Below are positions 45,040-56,200 of a stretch of DNA of 62,112 nt, piece by piece. Below the pieces are notes generated by a model that was not told where the DNA came from, did no database searches, and worked only from the letters and a program-made list of their open reading frames with translations. This DNA comes from Termitomyces sp. T153. Taxonomy: Eukaryota > Basidiomycota > Agaricomycetes > Agaricales > Lyophyllaceae. The translations under genes were made by a program, and so were the position numbers. Location: contig JACKQL020000193.1 in NCBI GenBank assembly GCA_018296165.2, positions 1 through 62,112 on the forward strand, given 5' to 3'. Position 1 is the stretch's first letter, and each line of letters starts with the position of its first letter.

Positions 45040-45680
45040 CTAATCCCCCTTCTTCTCTGGAACCACTCCTACTATCTTCTCCACCATGTTCACTTCCAGT
45101 TGGGCCACCACCATTGCCAAGACCTCTGGATGTCCTGGGAGGGGCTTCCCCACATCTGTCGCCACCTGCTACCATGCCCCAGAGTTTTCCATAGTCCTCC
45201 ACCAATGCCCCACTAGCAAATGCCCCATCTGTGCAATCCTCTGCCCCAGCTCCAGTGGAAGATCCCCAGGCATCCTCAACAACCTGTCATAAATGGATAC
45301 CAGCACTGCTGAATCTCTGTTGAGGAGGATACAGTGCTCCTAGGCCCAGCCTGTCAGAATGTGTCAGCCCAATAGGAAGAGGAGATGAAAAAGACTCATG
45401 GAGTACCCCTTGCCACTCCGAGGCTGCCTCATTGGCAAGCCATTCCTCCTGCCACCTTGCTACCTCTGCTATGGCCTAGAGCACCTCCACATTGGGTGCC
45501 CTCTGATCCACCTGCACCCCTGACCCCTCTGAACACTGTGCTGCTACCTCTGCCTACACCTCCAACTGCCCCATCTGTGCCTGCAACTTCTGGAATTGCG
45601 ACAGCCACTCTGCAGCCATCCCCATGACTGTCTCCTTGTCCCTCCATGCCTCATGAGCTATGCCCCATGCCAAAGGCATA
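45040..45680 (-). pseudogene. E3 antisense gene, C-terminal part
   Basis: Matches the E2 and E0 antisense genes: LQAQMG-like coiled-coil end, RWQEEWLANEAASEWQGVLHES, then a C-terminal block with PEVLAMVVAQLEVN ending at a TAG (45040-45042). The coding sequence breaks off at about 45680 where the Helitron begins; the N-terminal part lies at 51370-52487. Confidence 0.65.
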
Positions 45681-45689
45681 GGCCTATAG

Positions 45690-45833
45690 CTCTTGCTTCA
45701 TCCCAGACCCAACCTCACTTTGTTCAGTTAGGTCCTTGATATTCTACTCAATGCTTCATCTCAGACTCAACCTCACTTTGTTCAGTTAGGTCCTTGTATT
45801 TCAAACTCAATGCTAAGTCCCAGGACTATTGAG
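45690..45833. repeat. Tandem repeat (~57 bp x 2.5) and hairpin at Helitron 3' end
   Basis: CTCTTGCTTCATCCCAGAC (45690), CTCAATGCTTCATCTCAGAC (45747) and CTCAATGCTAAGTCCCAGGAC (45806) start successive units; the first two share AACCTCACTTTGTTCAGTTA. The last unit forms a hairpin: CTCAA pairs with TTGAG and AGTCC with GGACT. Confidence 0.55.
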
Positions 45834-46075
45834 AATATCTATACTACACTGTCAACCCATATACATTAGGTGCTGAAATTCACAGAGGTTAGCAATTTGG
45901 TGTTTCAATCTATCAAAAGTTACACTTACATTTGTAAACCATTCAGGATTTCTTGATAGACAATATTAGCAGTCTTTCTTGATGTATCTTCTGAATCCAA
46001 AATGACTTTGATATGATCTCCTGATGTGCACTGAGAAAGTGCAACATAAAGTTGGCCATGTGCAAAGACTGATAA
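45834..46075. other. Helitron 3' non-coding region
   Basis: A/T-rich sequence between the terminal hairpin and the helicase stop. No gene is seen. Confidence 0.4.
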
Positions 46076-49000
46076 TCAAAGGTTCAATCTGACATGCTTG
46101 ACTGATTGACCTTGAGACTTATTGATTGTCATAGCAAAGGCCAATGGAACTGGAAATTGTCTCCTGCACAATGGAATTGGCAAATCTTCTTCAGAAACAT
46201 CCATGTTGATCCTTGGAATTAAAACAACTGATCCTGCAAACTTGGCATCTCCACTAATGATCTGGCATCTAAGAACTCTGGTGCTGATGTGGGTGACAAT
46301 CATTCTTGTTCCATTGCAAAGTCCTTTGGTTGTATCCAGATTTCTGAGGAGCATCACAGGAACACCAATCTTGAGAGCTAATTTAGCCAAAGGCAAACTA
46401 CTGGCTCTCAAAGAGTTAAGATATTCCATTGGATACAATGCCAGTCCATATCAGACATGACAGAGTCTGCACTCTGCAAGATCTTTGTGCTTGAATTCAT
46501 CCCATAAAGCTTCTGGAGTGACAGGAACACAATGAAATAGGATAGTGCAAAAGAGCTGTCTGAGAGCTGATCCTGGTTGGATTGAAGCAGCTTCAGCAAG
46601 ACATTGCCTCCATTCTGCATCATCTTTCAAAAGACTAAGAGCCTTGCATGCTTCCTTGTAGGTTGGATAGATATGACCATTGACTGTCCTGAGATTAGCC
46701 CATGATGTTGCATTGGCCACAACTGTGAGGAGCATTCTGAGATAGAACCTTTCTCCCTGCTTGGGTGAAGCAAAGTACATCCTTCCAATAGCTGTTCCTC
46801 TTTGCCTCTCCTTCCAAGTCCTTTTAGAAGCATCATAGACAAACTTTGTTGGAAAATTCTGATAAGTATTATTATTATTAGAGAATTTGGCATTGGCTTC
46901 AAACCAAGCAGTGAGTGTGGTCTTGCTTGCATTAGGCCTAGCAGCTACCATTTTCAATGGTTCATTATCCTGAAAGTAGACTTCATGTTGGCCCTCCAAA
47001 TGCACAGATAATCAATACACAGAAGGATATTCTCCATGCATGTTAAATTCAAAGATGTGCCCAGCAAGATTCAGCTGCTGAAATGTATCTAGCATCCAAG
47101 TATTCCTTGATTTCATCCCTTTGCTCTCCAGAAATTTCTAGAGTTGTCCTATCATGGCCTTTGTAGATGTATTTGTGAATGTACTTGATGGCTTCTACTG
47201 AGGCACAGACCTCTACATTGATATGGCATTGATACTTGGCTGAGAGATAAGGATTATATGGAACAACATCACAATTGTCATAACAATGGCCATTGTTAGG
47301 TCTGGCATATTGTGGATAGCCATTATCACCATACAGAGTAGTTTCTTGAAATTTCTTGGGATATCACTTGGAACATTTGCCATCTACCATGCACTTTGCA
47401 TTAGGATGAGCAAGTCCACATGGACCATGGACCATATTGGTAGTAACAACCTAATAGTAAAGTTAAGTAGCTGGAATAGATATTTAAACAAAGTTGATAC
47501 CTGATACAATTGAAGCTGAGCCACTGGATCTGGAATTTGGGCAGAGACAATAGAATCCACATCAGATGCATCCTTGATCCTGTGATGATTATGGAAAAAA
47601 ATCAAGATATGCATGTGTGGAAGTCCTCTCTTTTGGAATTCAATAGTATGGACATGTGCCACACATCTGCCAAAAAGACCTTCTTTGATCTCTTTCACTA
47701 CAGCATTTTTTTTGAGTTCAAATACTCTGGCTACAATATCAGGTTGATCAGCAGCTGTTTGTTTTTTTTCATTGACTGTAGGTTCTTTCAAGAGAGCTTC
47801 TTCAATTTCTGACCACTTTGGATTGGCAGTCATAGTCAAAAAGAGATCAGGTTTATGAAAATCCCTGCAAATAGCCATAGAGTCCTGGAATAATTGCTGC
47901 ATCTGTTGTTCACTTCCAGTATGGGAAGAAGGAAGAATGACTTGATGGCTTTGTGGAGTAACTTCTTCATCTCCAGCAGCAGCATCCACTACTCCCTGAT
48001 AAACTTCAGCTCTAATCTTCTTCTGATTATGTCAAACCCAATTCAATCTGCTTTGTTCAACTGAGGCCCATGCATCAACAACATATTGCTGAAATAGCTT
48101 TCCACTCCAGAGTAATGCAGCCTTGGTTTCTAGAGTTCTTTGCTGAAGCCTATATGCATAGTATGAAGTTTCTAAAACATTATTTGTTCTTTGTTGCCCT
48201 TGTGGTCCATGCCTAGCAGAAATATTGATGTGAAATCCAGGCTCTCCAGTTGGAAAAATGATAGTGTAGTGCAAGGGAGTGTAGTGTGGATGTAAGTGAC
48301 TCATCTGCTTTAATTGACCTCCATGCAAGTGCAAGACTATATCACGATGATTTGATCATTCTTCAGAGCCATCTTCTGGAATAATAGCAGCAACCCCTTC
48401 CTGATCATTAGGATTGTTATGCCACTGACAATCCCCAAAATCAGCTCTGAGTTTAACAGAAAGCCTTTGTGGATGGCCTTCTGGAACTTCTATCATAATG
48501 CACCTGGCCTGCTTGTACAAATCAATAAATGGATTGACTCTACCAAGCATATCTTGTAAGGAGGCCATTATTTGAAAATCTAATGTTGGGTTATTTTGTT
48601 GACAAAAAGCCAATTGCTCATTGTGATCATAGAAATAGAGTTGTGCATATACAGGATTATTGCCTTCAGTAGGAAGCAAAGCACCTGTGAAATGATAGAG
48701 TTCTCCATTGATTCATTAGCTGTAAGGTCCAGGAGCATTGGTGATAGCATGATCAATTTTAACTCCCAGAGATGTGAATGCAAAGGCTGCATTATATTGA
48801 TGGATGGATGCTTTAAAAGTATTAGAAAGGGGATGGTGGCCATGGAGTAAGTTTAATAGCTCTGGTGGAGCATCTTTAAGTCTGGACAAATCTACTTGGC
48901 TTTGTAAGCAGCACATGCCAAATTTTGGATTGTTTCTTGTAGATTTAGAGTGCTTTTCTGCATCAAAATGTAGAGCATGACAGTGTGGACATATCAAACT

Positions 49001-49492
49001 CATAGGACCAAGGTAATAAGATGGGGGTTCATTTCAATAAGGCTGTCTTCCTCTTGGAATAAGCTGAATATAGCCAGGCTGTTGTACAATTTGTGGAATA
49101 ACAGGAATAATAGGAGGTTCCAGTTGTTCTGCTAGTGGATTATTATCAGGTAGAGGTTCCAATTGTTCTTCTAGTCTATGTTCAGCAGGATTAACATCTT
49201 CCAAGTCATCTTCAGCAGGTATGCCATTCTGAGGACCTAAACCATTCATTATTTGTTCTCCAAAATCATTCATATTGTCCATAGGTTCTTCAAAATATTC
49301 AAGAGGGTGCAGCATCATTTTATTAAAGGCTGCATGAATATTTTCCAGCTCAAGATCATCTTGAGGAGCAAAGCCATTGAAATCTTCTTCTAAATCAGCT
49401 ATATGTTGGCCCTCCCATAGTTGTAAAATTCTCTGAGCTAAAAGATGATTGAAAGGCCTGTCTCTCTTGTCTCTGTCTTTGCTGAGCAGCAA
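46076..49492 (-). pseudogene. Helitron Rep/helicase protein (RepHel), helicase mostly missing
   Basis: An N-terminal Cys-rich segment (CPHCHALHF..FGMCC, about 48990-48900) precedes the typical NTAFAFTS-like region. The Rep domain at 47989-47500 has the two-His motif HMH in RGLPHMHILIF (47609-47617). The two-Tyr motif EYLDARY lies at about 47090, followed by W. The Rep-helicase linker is at 47005-46451 (GERFYLRMLLTVV, LWDEFKHKDL). The C-terminal helicase piece (46438-46076) has LRNLDTTKGLCNGTRM and AMTINKSQGQS. The Walker A/B helicase motifs expected between are absent, so roughly 500 residues are deleted near 46445. Nonsense codons are few; most are TGA where CGA is plausible. One 50-bp intron at 47451-47500; one frameshift near 47060. 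Confidence 0.75.
47451..47500 (-). other. Intron in Helitron Rep gene (50 bp)
   Basis: GTATCAAC donor after a CAG codon and TTACTATTAG acceptor. Splicing joins QLYQ to VVTTNMVHGPCG, restoring the usual Rep order (HGPCG, then a C..GKCSK motif). Confidence 0.6.
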
Positions 49493-50150
49493 GTCTTTGT
49501 TCCTCTGCTAATCTCTGATTATATCTTTCTTGCCTCTGTCTCATTTGTTGCTCAGCAACAAACCTCAGTCTTTCTTGCTCCACTGCAGCTAATCCCTGTT
49601 GCTATTGAGCAGCAAGCCTCTGTCTATTTTGTTCCTGAGCAACATTTCTTTGTCTTTCTTGCTCCTGAAAACCTTCCAGTGCTTGTTGCTGTTGAGATGC
49701 ATTATAATTAGACATCATTTCTCTATGAGCAATATCTCCTCTTGTCAAGTTATTCAGTGCAGGATCAGCTTGTCCACTGGAGATATCATGTAGTAGTCCA
49801 GGAATTCTGTCCAGAAGAAGTAGATGCAACATTAACATTAGGAGCAAGAGACACATGTGTTTGTCTGCTATGTCTAGGCTGATTCCTTCTGAAAACAGGT
49901 ACAGCAGGCACATTTTGAAGAATAGGGTTTTGTAATGGAGCATCCCAACCCTGAGGTAAATGTGTTACAGAAGGTATATATATATATTCTGGCCAACAGG
50001 AGCATTGAAAGAAAAGGGATCATCAGCAATAGCTGGCTGCCTCATAGGTCTCTCAGAAGATCCAGAAGCCACATTATTTATAGGAGGGACATTAGTGCTC
50101 CTACTCTGTGCCATAGAATCAAAATGCACAAGTGGCACAGATGGCATAGC
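49395..50150 (-). pseudogene. Helitron upstream Gln/Arg-rich coding region
   Basis: A different frame from the Rep domain encodes a Gln/Arg/Glu-rich stretch (RQERYNQRLAEEQRLAAQQ, about 49560-49500; RLAAQ.., 49602-49700). Further upstream, at 50147-49965, is a Ser/Pro-rich piece. Such low-complexity N-termini occur in fungal RepHel proteins. The frame joins the Rep frame near 49490, either through an indel or an unrecognised intron. Confidence 0.5.
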
Positions 50151-51357
50151 AGCATTGACCTGTTCAACATTATGAGAAGAAGCTCTATTACCTCTGTTTG
50201 CATGTCAATCATCAGGATCAGTCATTTGTAATTGTTGTAGTCTACTTTGAGAGTGAGACTGTTGTCTCTGACTCTCAGGAGTACTGGGTAGTTCCTGAGT
50301 AGAATGTTGCCTAAACTTTGTTGGTGAAGAAAGAATGAAAAATAGTTAATAGATACTCACATGACAGTACCTTTAAAGGAAAATTGATGAGAAGTATTGG
50401 AAGCCCCCAATAAAAAGTGATGATTAACCCTGAATTCAAGCTGATAATAACTATTATAATTTTTTTAAAAAATGTAGATACATACTCAACAACCATCCAC
50501 AAGTAAAGGATTACAGCAGTAAAGGCCAGGGAACAGAAACTACCAAATTATCAGTCAAGCACAGTCCTCAATAAGCAGGGAACATTCCTATCTTACCTGA
50601 ATGAGAGCCACATATAAAATGGCTCAAATATAATCTGAAGATAAAATCCAATCCAAAATTCTAATGAAAGAACATGAAGATCAACTTTCAATCAACCCAG
50701 AGAAAGAGATCTACCTTAAAAGCAGGCATCCAATAACTGTTTAGAAAAGAAAATAGATAATACTTGAATTAGTTCTCAGACAAATATAGAAAAAGCATAC
50801 CTGCAAAGCTACTGAACACTCAGAAAAGGAGCCTAATGAAGAATGTAGTTCTGATTTCAGCCATTATTAGTCCATAAAAGTTACACTCAGAAAAGGAGTA
50901 TACCTAGCCCAATTCAGCTTCAATATAGAAACAACCACCAAAATCAGCCATTGGACAATTAAGCAAAGAAAAGACAGCTCACCTGAAAGAAGAGAAAGCT
51001 ACTCAATGCTTAGAAAAAGCCTGAAGAAGGATGCAATAGTGGAAATCTAGTTATTAGCTATATGATCAGTGATTGGAGATGACAAAAAGTAGAGCATACA
51101 TGGCCAGTTAAGTGTAAAAACCTCCAAAAGAGGGTCAGTAGAGTCTATTAGGCCAATCAAAGCTTCTTCTCACAGTATTAGAGCAAAGAGAATGGTTGAT
51201 GCTTCAGGTTGGAAAGAGAGGTCAAAAGAAAGAGTGATTTGGTGCAATGATTGATCTTTGCCACACACCAAAGGAAAAGGCCAAAAATTAGAGGCCAGCC
51301 AAGTTACATAATTTTATATAAGCATTACATAAGGAATCTTCCCAAGTTGTTGGAAGA
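50151..51357. other. Helitron 5' region with repeated donor-like motifs
   Basis: A/T-rich, no long frame. On the minus strand many GTAAG/GTATG/GTGAG-like words follow AG (near 50358, 50579, 50713, 50801, 50903 and 50983). Loosely repeated blocks occur (CTCAGAAAAGGAG at about 50820 and 50885; CTTAGAAAAAGCCTGAAG at 51009). TATATAAAA on the minus strand at about 51312-51320 could be a promoter. A perfect 8-bp inverted repeat (AATCTTCC/GGAAGATT) lies at the right end. Confidence 0.4.
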
Positions 51358-51369
51358 TTGAGGCACAGC

Positions 51370-52487
51370 CACTTTCCCAGGAGTCATTGCATAATATATA
51401 GATCCCACTCCCTCCACATCATGTCTCAATCCTCAGCTCACTTGCTCAGCCCTGCCTCCAGCAATAGAGATGCCCTCCCCTTACCCTTGTCACATGCCAT
51501 GGGGGCCCCTTCCCTCTGCTCACCCTGCAGGGGCCCAATCTTCATTGACAACTGCTCTGCACCAACCCTGCCCTCTGCCCTGCAGCCCCACCCAGACATC
51601 TTACTCCTCTGCCCCTCCTTCAGCTGCAACACCATCCACTCTCATTCCCAACCTTGCTCTGCAGCAATATAGACAGCATGCCAATTTGATGAGACTGAGC
51701 ACTTCTCATGCTGTTCACAGCATAGGAGACACACTAAGATGTCCCATCACAGCCCCAGCACTAGCACTGGCTCCTCAAACTCACACTGCTCCTCCTGTCA
51801 AGTACAGGACACACACTATGAAGATGAGCTAGCTCTGTTAGGGTAATACCATACTGATCACTCATCAGGGCCACTGCCTGACATCATGCAAGGGTCAGAG
51901 GTCCTCTCGCTCACCCAACGGCCTCCACAAACAGCTCCAGCATCACTTCTGCTTGCATGACCCTGTGAGCCTTGGGGATGGAATGAACCACCTCCAGACC
52001 AAAGTTGAGCCTGGAACATAAGGCAGAGGCTGACCCCACTGCTGACTGCATTGAAGCTCCACCCCTAGACAAGACTCCCAAAGGCCCTGCTATGACCCCC
52101 AATGGCTCCGCCACCACCACAGACAACTCTGTCAAGATTCAATCAACAACTCCAAAATGCAAGAAACAAGACTGCACTCACAACTGCAATACATGGCCTC
52201 TACCCACTTGTGGTCCCAACAACCCCCAGACTCTTTGGAAGTGAGGGAGGCAGAGGAGGCTAATGGCAACATGGATGCAGCTGGGGAGTAAGCAGAGGAA
52301 GACATGGGAGAAGTCTGGAGGCTCCAGGGTGTGCCCTGGCCCTTTTTAATTTCTCAGAGAAGCTTCTTGATGGGCAACAATCCTGCTTCAACATGATTAC
52401 CCACACTGCTGCCATGGCTGTGGTTTGATCAATATTGCTTACACTTTGACTCCCATGCCCTGCCAATCCCCAACCTATGCCCTGCAT
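51370..52487 (-). pseudogene. E3 antisense gene, N-terminal part
   Basis: ATG at 52487 (MQGIGWGLAGHG.., then SNIDQTTAMAA) is 32 bp from the 3' LTR. Exon 1 includes SSAYSPAAS, MTELSVVVAEPLG and HRVMQAEVMLELFVEAVG. The intron is at 51816-51865. Exon 2 opens with six Cys at C-x2-C-x6-C-x17-C-x2-C-x6-C (51815-51699), then AEQGWE and VLQLKEGQRSKM. The rest is beyond the Helitron at 45680-45040. Two stops fall in the cluster. Confidence 0.7.
51816..51865 (-). other. Intron of E3 antisense gene (50 bp)
   Basis: The acceptor is TTCATAG. The donor is ATGAGT, one G-to-A change from the GTGAGT kept in E0 and E1. A CTAGCTCA word in place of the branch site matches CTAACTCA in E2. Confidence 0.65.
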
Positions 52488-52504
52488 CTTAAGGGTCTCA
52501 ACAC

Positions 52505-53571
52505 TGAAGAGGGAGTGATGTCACAACCCACTTCCACACCTCTGAACCTCCCCCCAGAACACCCCACCTTCCCAGAACACTCCCCAATGCTCCTCCCAAC
52601 TTCCTCCACCTTCATTGACCCCCATCGCCCGCCCTAGCTAACTCCAATCCTTCCTTGGCAAATCCTGATAACTTCCTGGCAAACCTCAACACATCTCCTG
52701 TGGGCCTCCTCAGCTCCTCCTCTTGCTTATGAGGCCCCTGAAGCTCTCCAACACTTCCCCTGACTCAGACACACATTGTTTGACCACCCCCACAACCTAC
52801 ACAACCCCTCTAGAGTTTCCCAACATTTGCAGGATGGACCACATTCCCATCAGAATATCACCACAGCCCACCCTCCAATTAGAACCAACACTTGTTCATC
52901 CCATGTAGCTCTGACAAGCCCCACCATTGCAACCTCAACTCTAGAGAAGGTCCAGTAGTTAGTATATAAAGACATACAGTAGCATTTGTTACCTTAGTCT
53001 TGATATTACATTAACTAATTACTTATGTCTTGTATTTTCTTTGTCTCATCTCCATTTCTATTTTTAGTCTAAAATCTCTCTCTTTTCTCTGTTTCATCTC
53101 TTCTTGCCTTTGTCTTGTCTTGACTGTCTCTGTTCCTTCATTTTTCCTAAGTTCCTTCCCTCTCTGACATCATTATGAACTCTGCACACATGCTACAACC
53201 TTCAAACATTCTTACAACAGTTCCAGACCTCACTCCTTGCTTGGCCCCAGAATCCATCAGTCTTGACTGATCCCCCATCAAACTCTGGCTCTGCTCCCAT
53301 CACTTGCAAAGCCTCCACTTACTCCACAGTCCAGTTACATGCCTGCAAACTTGTTTCTAATGCCAGCCCAAGCCCAACGTTTGATATACTTGGTCTTAGA
53401 CTTCCCCAGACCACTCTGAACTTGCTTGGACCAATCCTCCTGATCTCTCCTTGCAAGTCCCTGTATTCTGCACCCTCTCTGGAGCACTAGGTTATAAGCA
53501 CAGGACATTGCATCTACTTAGTAAGGACTTGCCCAGCATAGCTGAGCCCCCATAGTCAGCAGAACCTGATA
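52505..53571 (+). repeat. E3 purine tract and 3' LTR
   Basis: GAAGAGGGAGTGA precedes TGTCACAACCC (LTR start 52519). The LTR ends AGAACCTGATA, where TGACA would be expected, at 53571 (1053 bp). TATATAAAG is at about 52961. E3 is CpG-poor compared with E1 and E2, hence older. Confidence 0.75.
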
Positions 53572-53597
53572 TCATTCATTGTCATTTTCAGGGTATC
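53572..53597 (-). pseudogene. Sliver of LINE-like ORF between E3 and G2b
   Basis: These 26 bases, read on the minus strand after joining at the G2b target site, continue the frame of the ORF at 59712-60665 (VPED then ..LKMTMNDI). Hence G2b and E3 both inserted in that older sequence. Confidence 0.45.
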
Positions 53598-53965
53598 TGT
53601 AAGAGTGACCTCCAGGGCAGCAGATCTGAATTACACAGCTAGCAGAGGGGAATCCAAAGTATATTAGCAAGTAGACAAAGGTACAAGCAGTAACTAATCA
53701 CCTAGCAGAGGGAAATCCAAAGAGAACAAGTCTAAGGATTCCTGCTACTCAGTGCAGCACATCAGCAGGCAGCAGAAGCATGAGAACAACTGTACAGAAG
53801 ACCAGAGCTAGCCCTAACCCTAGAAAGATGATTGGTAAGGTAATATGGAGAGTTCCATAAGTCTTCAGAGATCTCTAGAGTTCTGGAACAAGTCCCAGAG
53901 ATGTTTAACAAGCTGCAGAGACACTGGAACAAGTTGCAGAGGTTGAAAATAGAAGTCCCCTGACA
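53598..53965 (-). repeat. G2b 3' LTR (368 bp)
   Basis: In plus coordinates TGTAAGAGTGACC to GTCCCCTGACA. Confidence 0.85.
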
Positions 53966-53976
53966 TCACCCCCCCT

Positions 53977-56200
53977 CTAGCATGTGGTGTCTTGATGTGC
54001 AGGGTAGAAAAAGTCCCTGATTGCTCTGTCCACTAATGAAATAGGATAGATTCCTTATATGGCATGCAGAGCATCTGAGTGCTTCCTGTGGAACTCCTTG
54101 ATGAGCCCCAGGGCATGTACATTCTCCTGTGGTTTTCAGGAGATGTCCTCAATTCCATAGCCCTTCCACCACTTTACCTTGTATTTCAGTCATCCCTGGA
54201 ATAAACAACTATCCAGAATTTCCTCCACCTTGTACTCCTCATTGCTGTCCACCACCATCACCAGAGGTAGCAGGGGCAGCAGATGTCATCTCAGAATAGG
54301 GTCTCTTGGGGCTGGAGTCAATTTGACCACATTGAAAACTGGGTGGAGCTGGCACATCCCTATAGAGAGCTGGAGTCAGTAGGCTAGGGGCCCTACATGT
54401 CATTCCACTATGAAAGGTTCCAGTTGGCAGTGCGATAGCTTTTTTGAAGGTTAAGTAGTTGTAATATCTGAGGCATCCAGGTAGACTTGATCTTCAGGCT
54501 AGTATTTGCACTTTAGTGTCCTTTCACAGTCATAGTATTGTGCCATATCATCCTTTTCCTTTGCCAAAGCAGCTCAGGCCTCCTCCTGCAACTTCTTCAT
54601 CCAGTCCACAAACTTGTTTACTGCCTCATTCTCTGAGGGCTGGGCCCAGGGTTTGAAGCCCATGCATGGGTATTGTCCAGTATCAAGGAAGAATGGGGAG
54701 AATTGGATGGAAGCATGAATGTAGTCATTGTATTGGAACTCAGCATTAGGGAGGAGTTCATCCCAGTCATCCTGGCACTTGTTGCAGAAGAGGCAGAGGT
54801 ACTGCTCCAACTCCTGGTTTATGTGTTCAGTTTGGCCATTGGACTGTGGGTGGTAGGCAGTGGAGATGTGAAGCTTCACACTGAGTAGTCAGTAGAGTTC
54901 CCTGGTGAAGTCCACTACAAATTGTGGCCCCCAGTCTGAGACATAGGCATTAGAGAGGCTGTGGAGCTTCTAGATGTTCCTCCAGTACAGGTTCACAATG
55001 CCCATAGCAGAGCAGGTGGTGTGAGTCTGAATGAAGTGCAGTTGCTTGCTATACAGGTCCACTACCACCATGATTGCATTGTAATTATGAGCATTGGGGA
55101 GCTCTACAATGAAGTCCACAGAGGCAATGCTCCATTGCTCTGCAGGCATGGGCAACAGATATAGCTGTCTGGGGCTTGGTCCAGAGACAGAGATCACATG
55201 TACTAGTGTAGGACCCAATATACTAGGACATCTGAGGCCACCAGTAATTCTGCAATACCAGCTCCAATGTTTTCCATTGTCTGGGGTGCCCAGCAATGCA
55301 CTAGTTGTGGTGTTGCTCTACAATCCTCCAGCAGAGCTCCAAAATGTTGGGCACATAGATACAATCCCAGAAGGTCAAGATCCCATCCCCAAGGGCCTAT
55401 TTGTCTGTGCAGACCAATTTGGCACCCATGGTACATCTGACTTTAGTGCCCAAGCTGCCTGAACAATGAGTTCTTCCTGCTGACCATCCCAGTTGCCCTG
55501 CCAGAGGTCTCAGAGGATGTCTACCTCTGCTCCCTCAACAGCTAGACCTTTCATGGCTCAGATTGCAAACAGTTTGGGCCAGAGGAGCACAATGTTGCAG
55601 TTGTCCTCTCCTCCAATGCCATGGTTCACTCTCTGGGACAGGGTGTCTGGTTTCCCCATACTCTAGCTGGGCTTGTGATGCAACAAGAAGTCAAAATTGG
55701 CTAAGTAGAGAGACCATTAGGCCTGTTTGCAGTTGAGCTTCTTGGCTGTCTGGAAGTATTTGAGGTTCTTGTAATCTGTCCAGACCTTGAACTCATGCCA
55801 TGCACCTTCCAGGAAGTGCTGCCACTCCTCAAATGACTGGATGATGGCCAGCATCTCCTTGTTATGGATCTTGTAGTTCTGCTCTATGGCATTCAGGCTC
55901 TTGGAGAAGAAGGCCACTGAATGCCACTTCCCATCCTCCAGGGACTGCTGTAAAAGAATGGCCCCAGTGGTAAAGTTGGAGCTGTTGGCTTCTACCCAGA
56001 AGGGGCAGTTATTTTCCAGGAAAAGGAAGATGGGTCCTGAGGTCATGGCATGCTTGAGGGCATCAAAGGCCATCTGCTCCAGAGGCCCCCAACTCCACAC
56101 AATGTCCTTCCTAGTGAGGTCAAATAGCAGGCAGGCATGGTGCAAGAAGTCCTAGATGAATCTCCAGTAGAAGTTCACAAAGCCTAGGAACACCTGCACT
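53977..56200 (-). pseudogene. G2b RNase H, integrase and chromodomain
   Basis: RNase H (56145-55717) has FWVEANSSNFTTGA and NYKIHNKEMLAIIQSFEEW. Integrase pieces at 55460-54574 include an IELPNAHNYNAIMVVVD-like first Asp region and TAYHPQSNGQTEHINQELEQ. The chromodomain at about 54250-54060 includes KYKVKWWKGYGIED, followed by a tail ending in DTTC and the stop at 53977. Many small frame breaks. Confidence 0.75.

Larger units (their letters stand above)
45690..51357 (-). mobile_element. Helitron with internally deleted helicase, inserted in E3
   Basis: A RepHel-type coding region on the minus strand (about 50150 to 46076) separates the two halves of the E3 antisense gene. The 5' end is probably near 51357 (minus strand TCTTCC.., preceded by A). 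The left, 3' end lies within 45690-45806, but a clear CTRR terminus could not be assigned. A hairpin lies at 45806-45833, and a repeat of about 57 bp is next to it. Helitrons move by rolling-circle transposition with a Rep/helicase protein. Confidence 0.7.

Noticed and set aside
45690..45806. Exact CTRR terminus of the Helitron
   Set aside because: Several candidate words occur (for example CTAA complementary to 45786-45789), but none is followed by T as expected.
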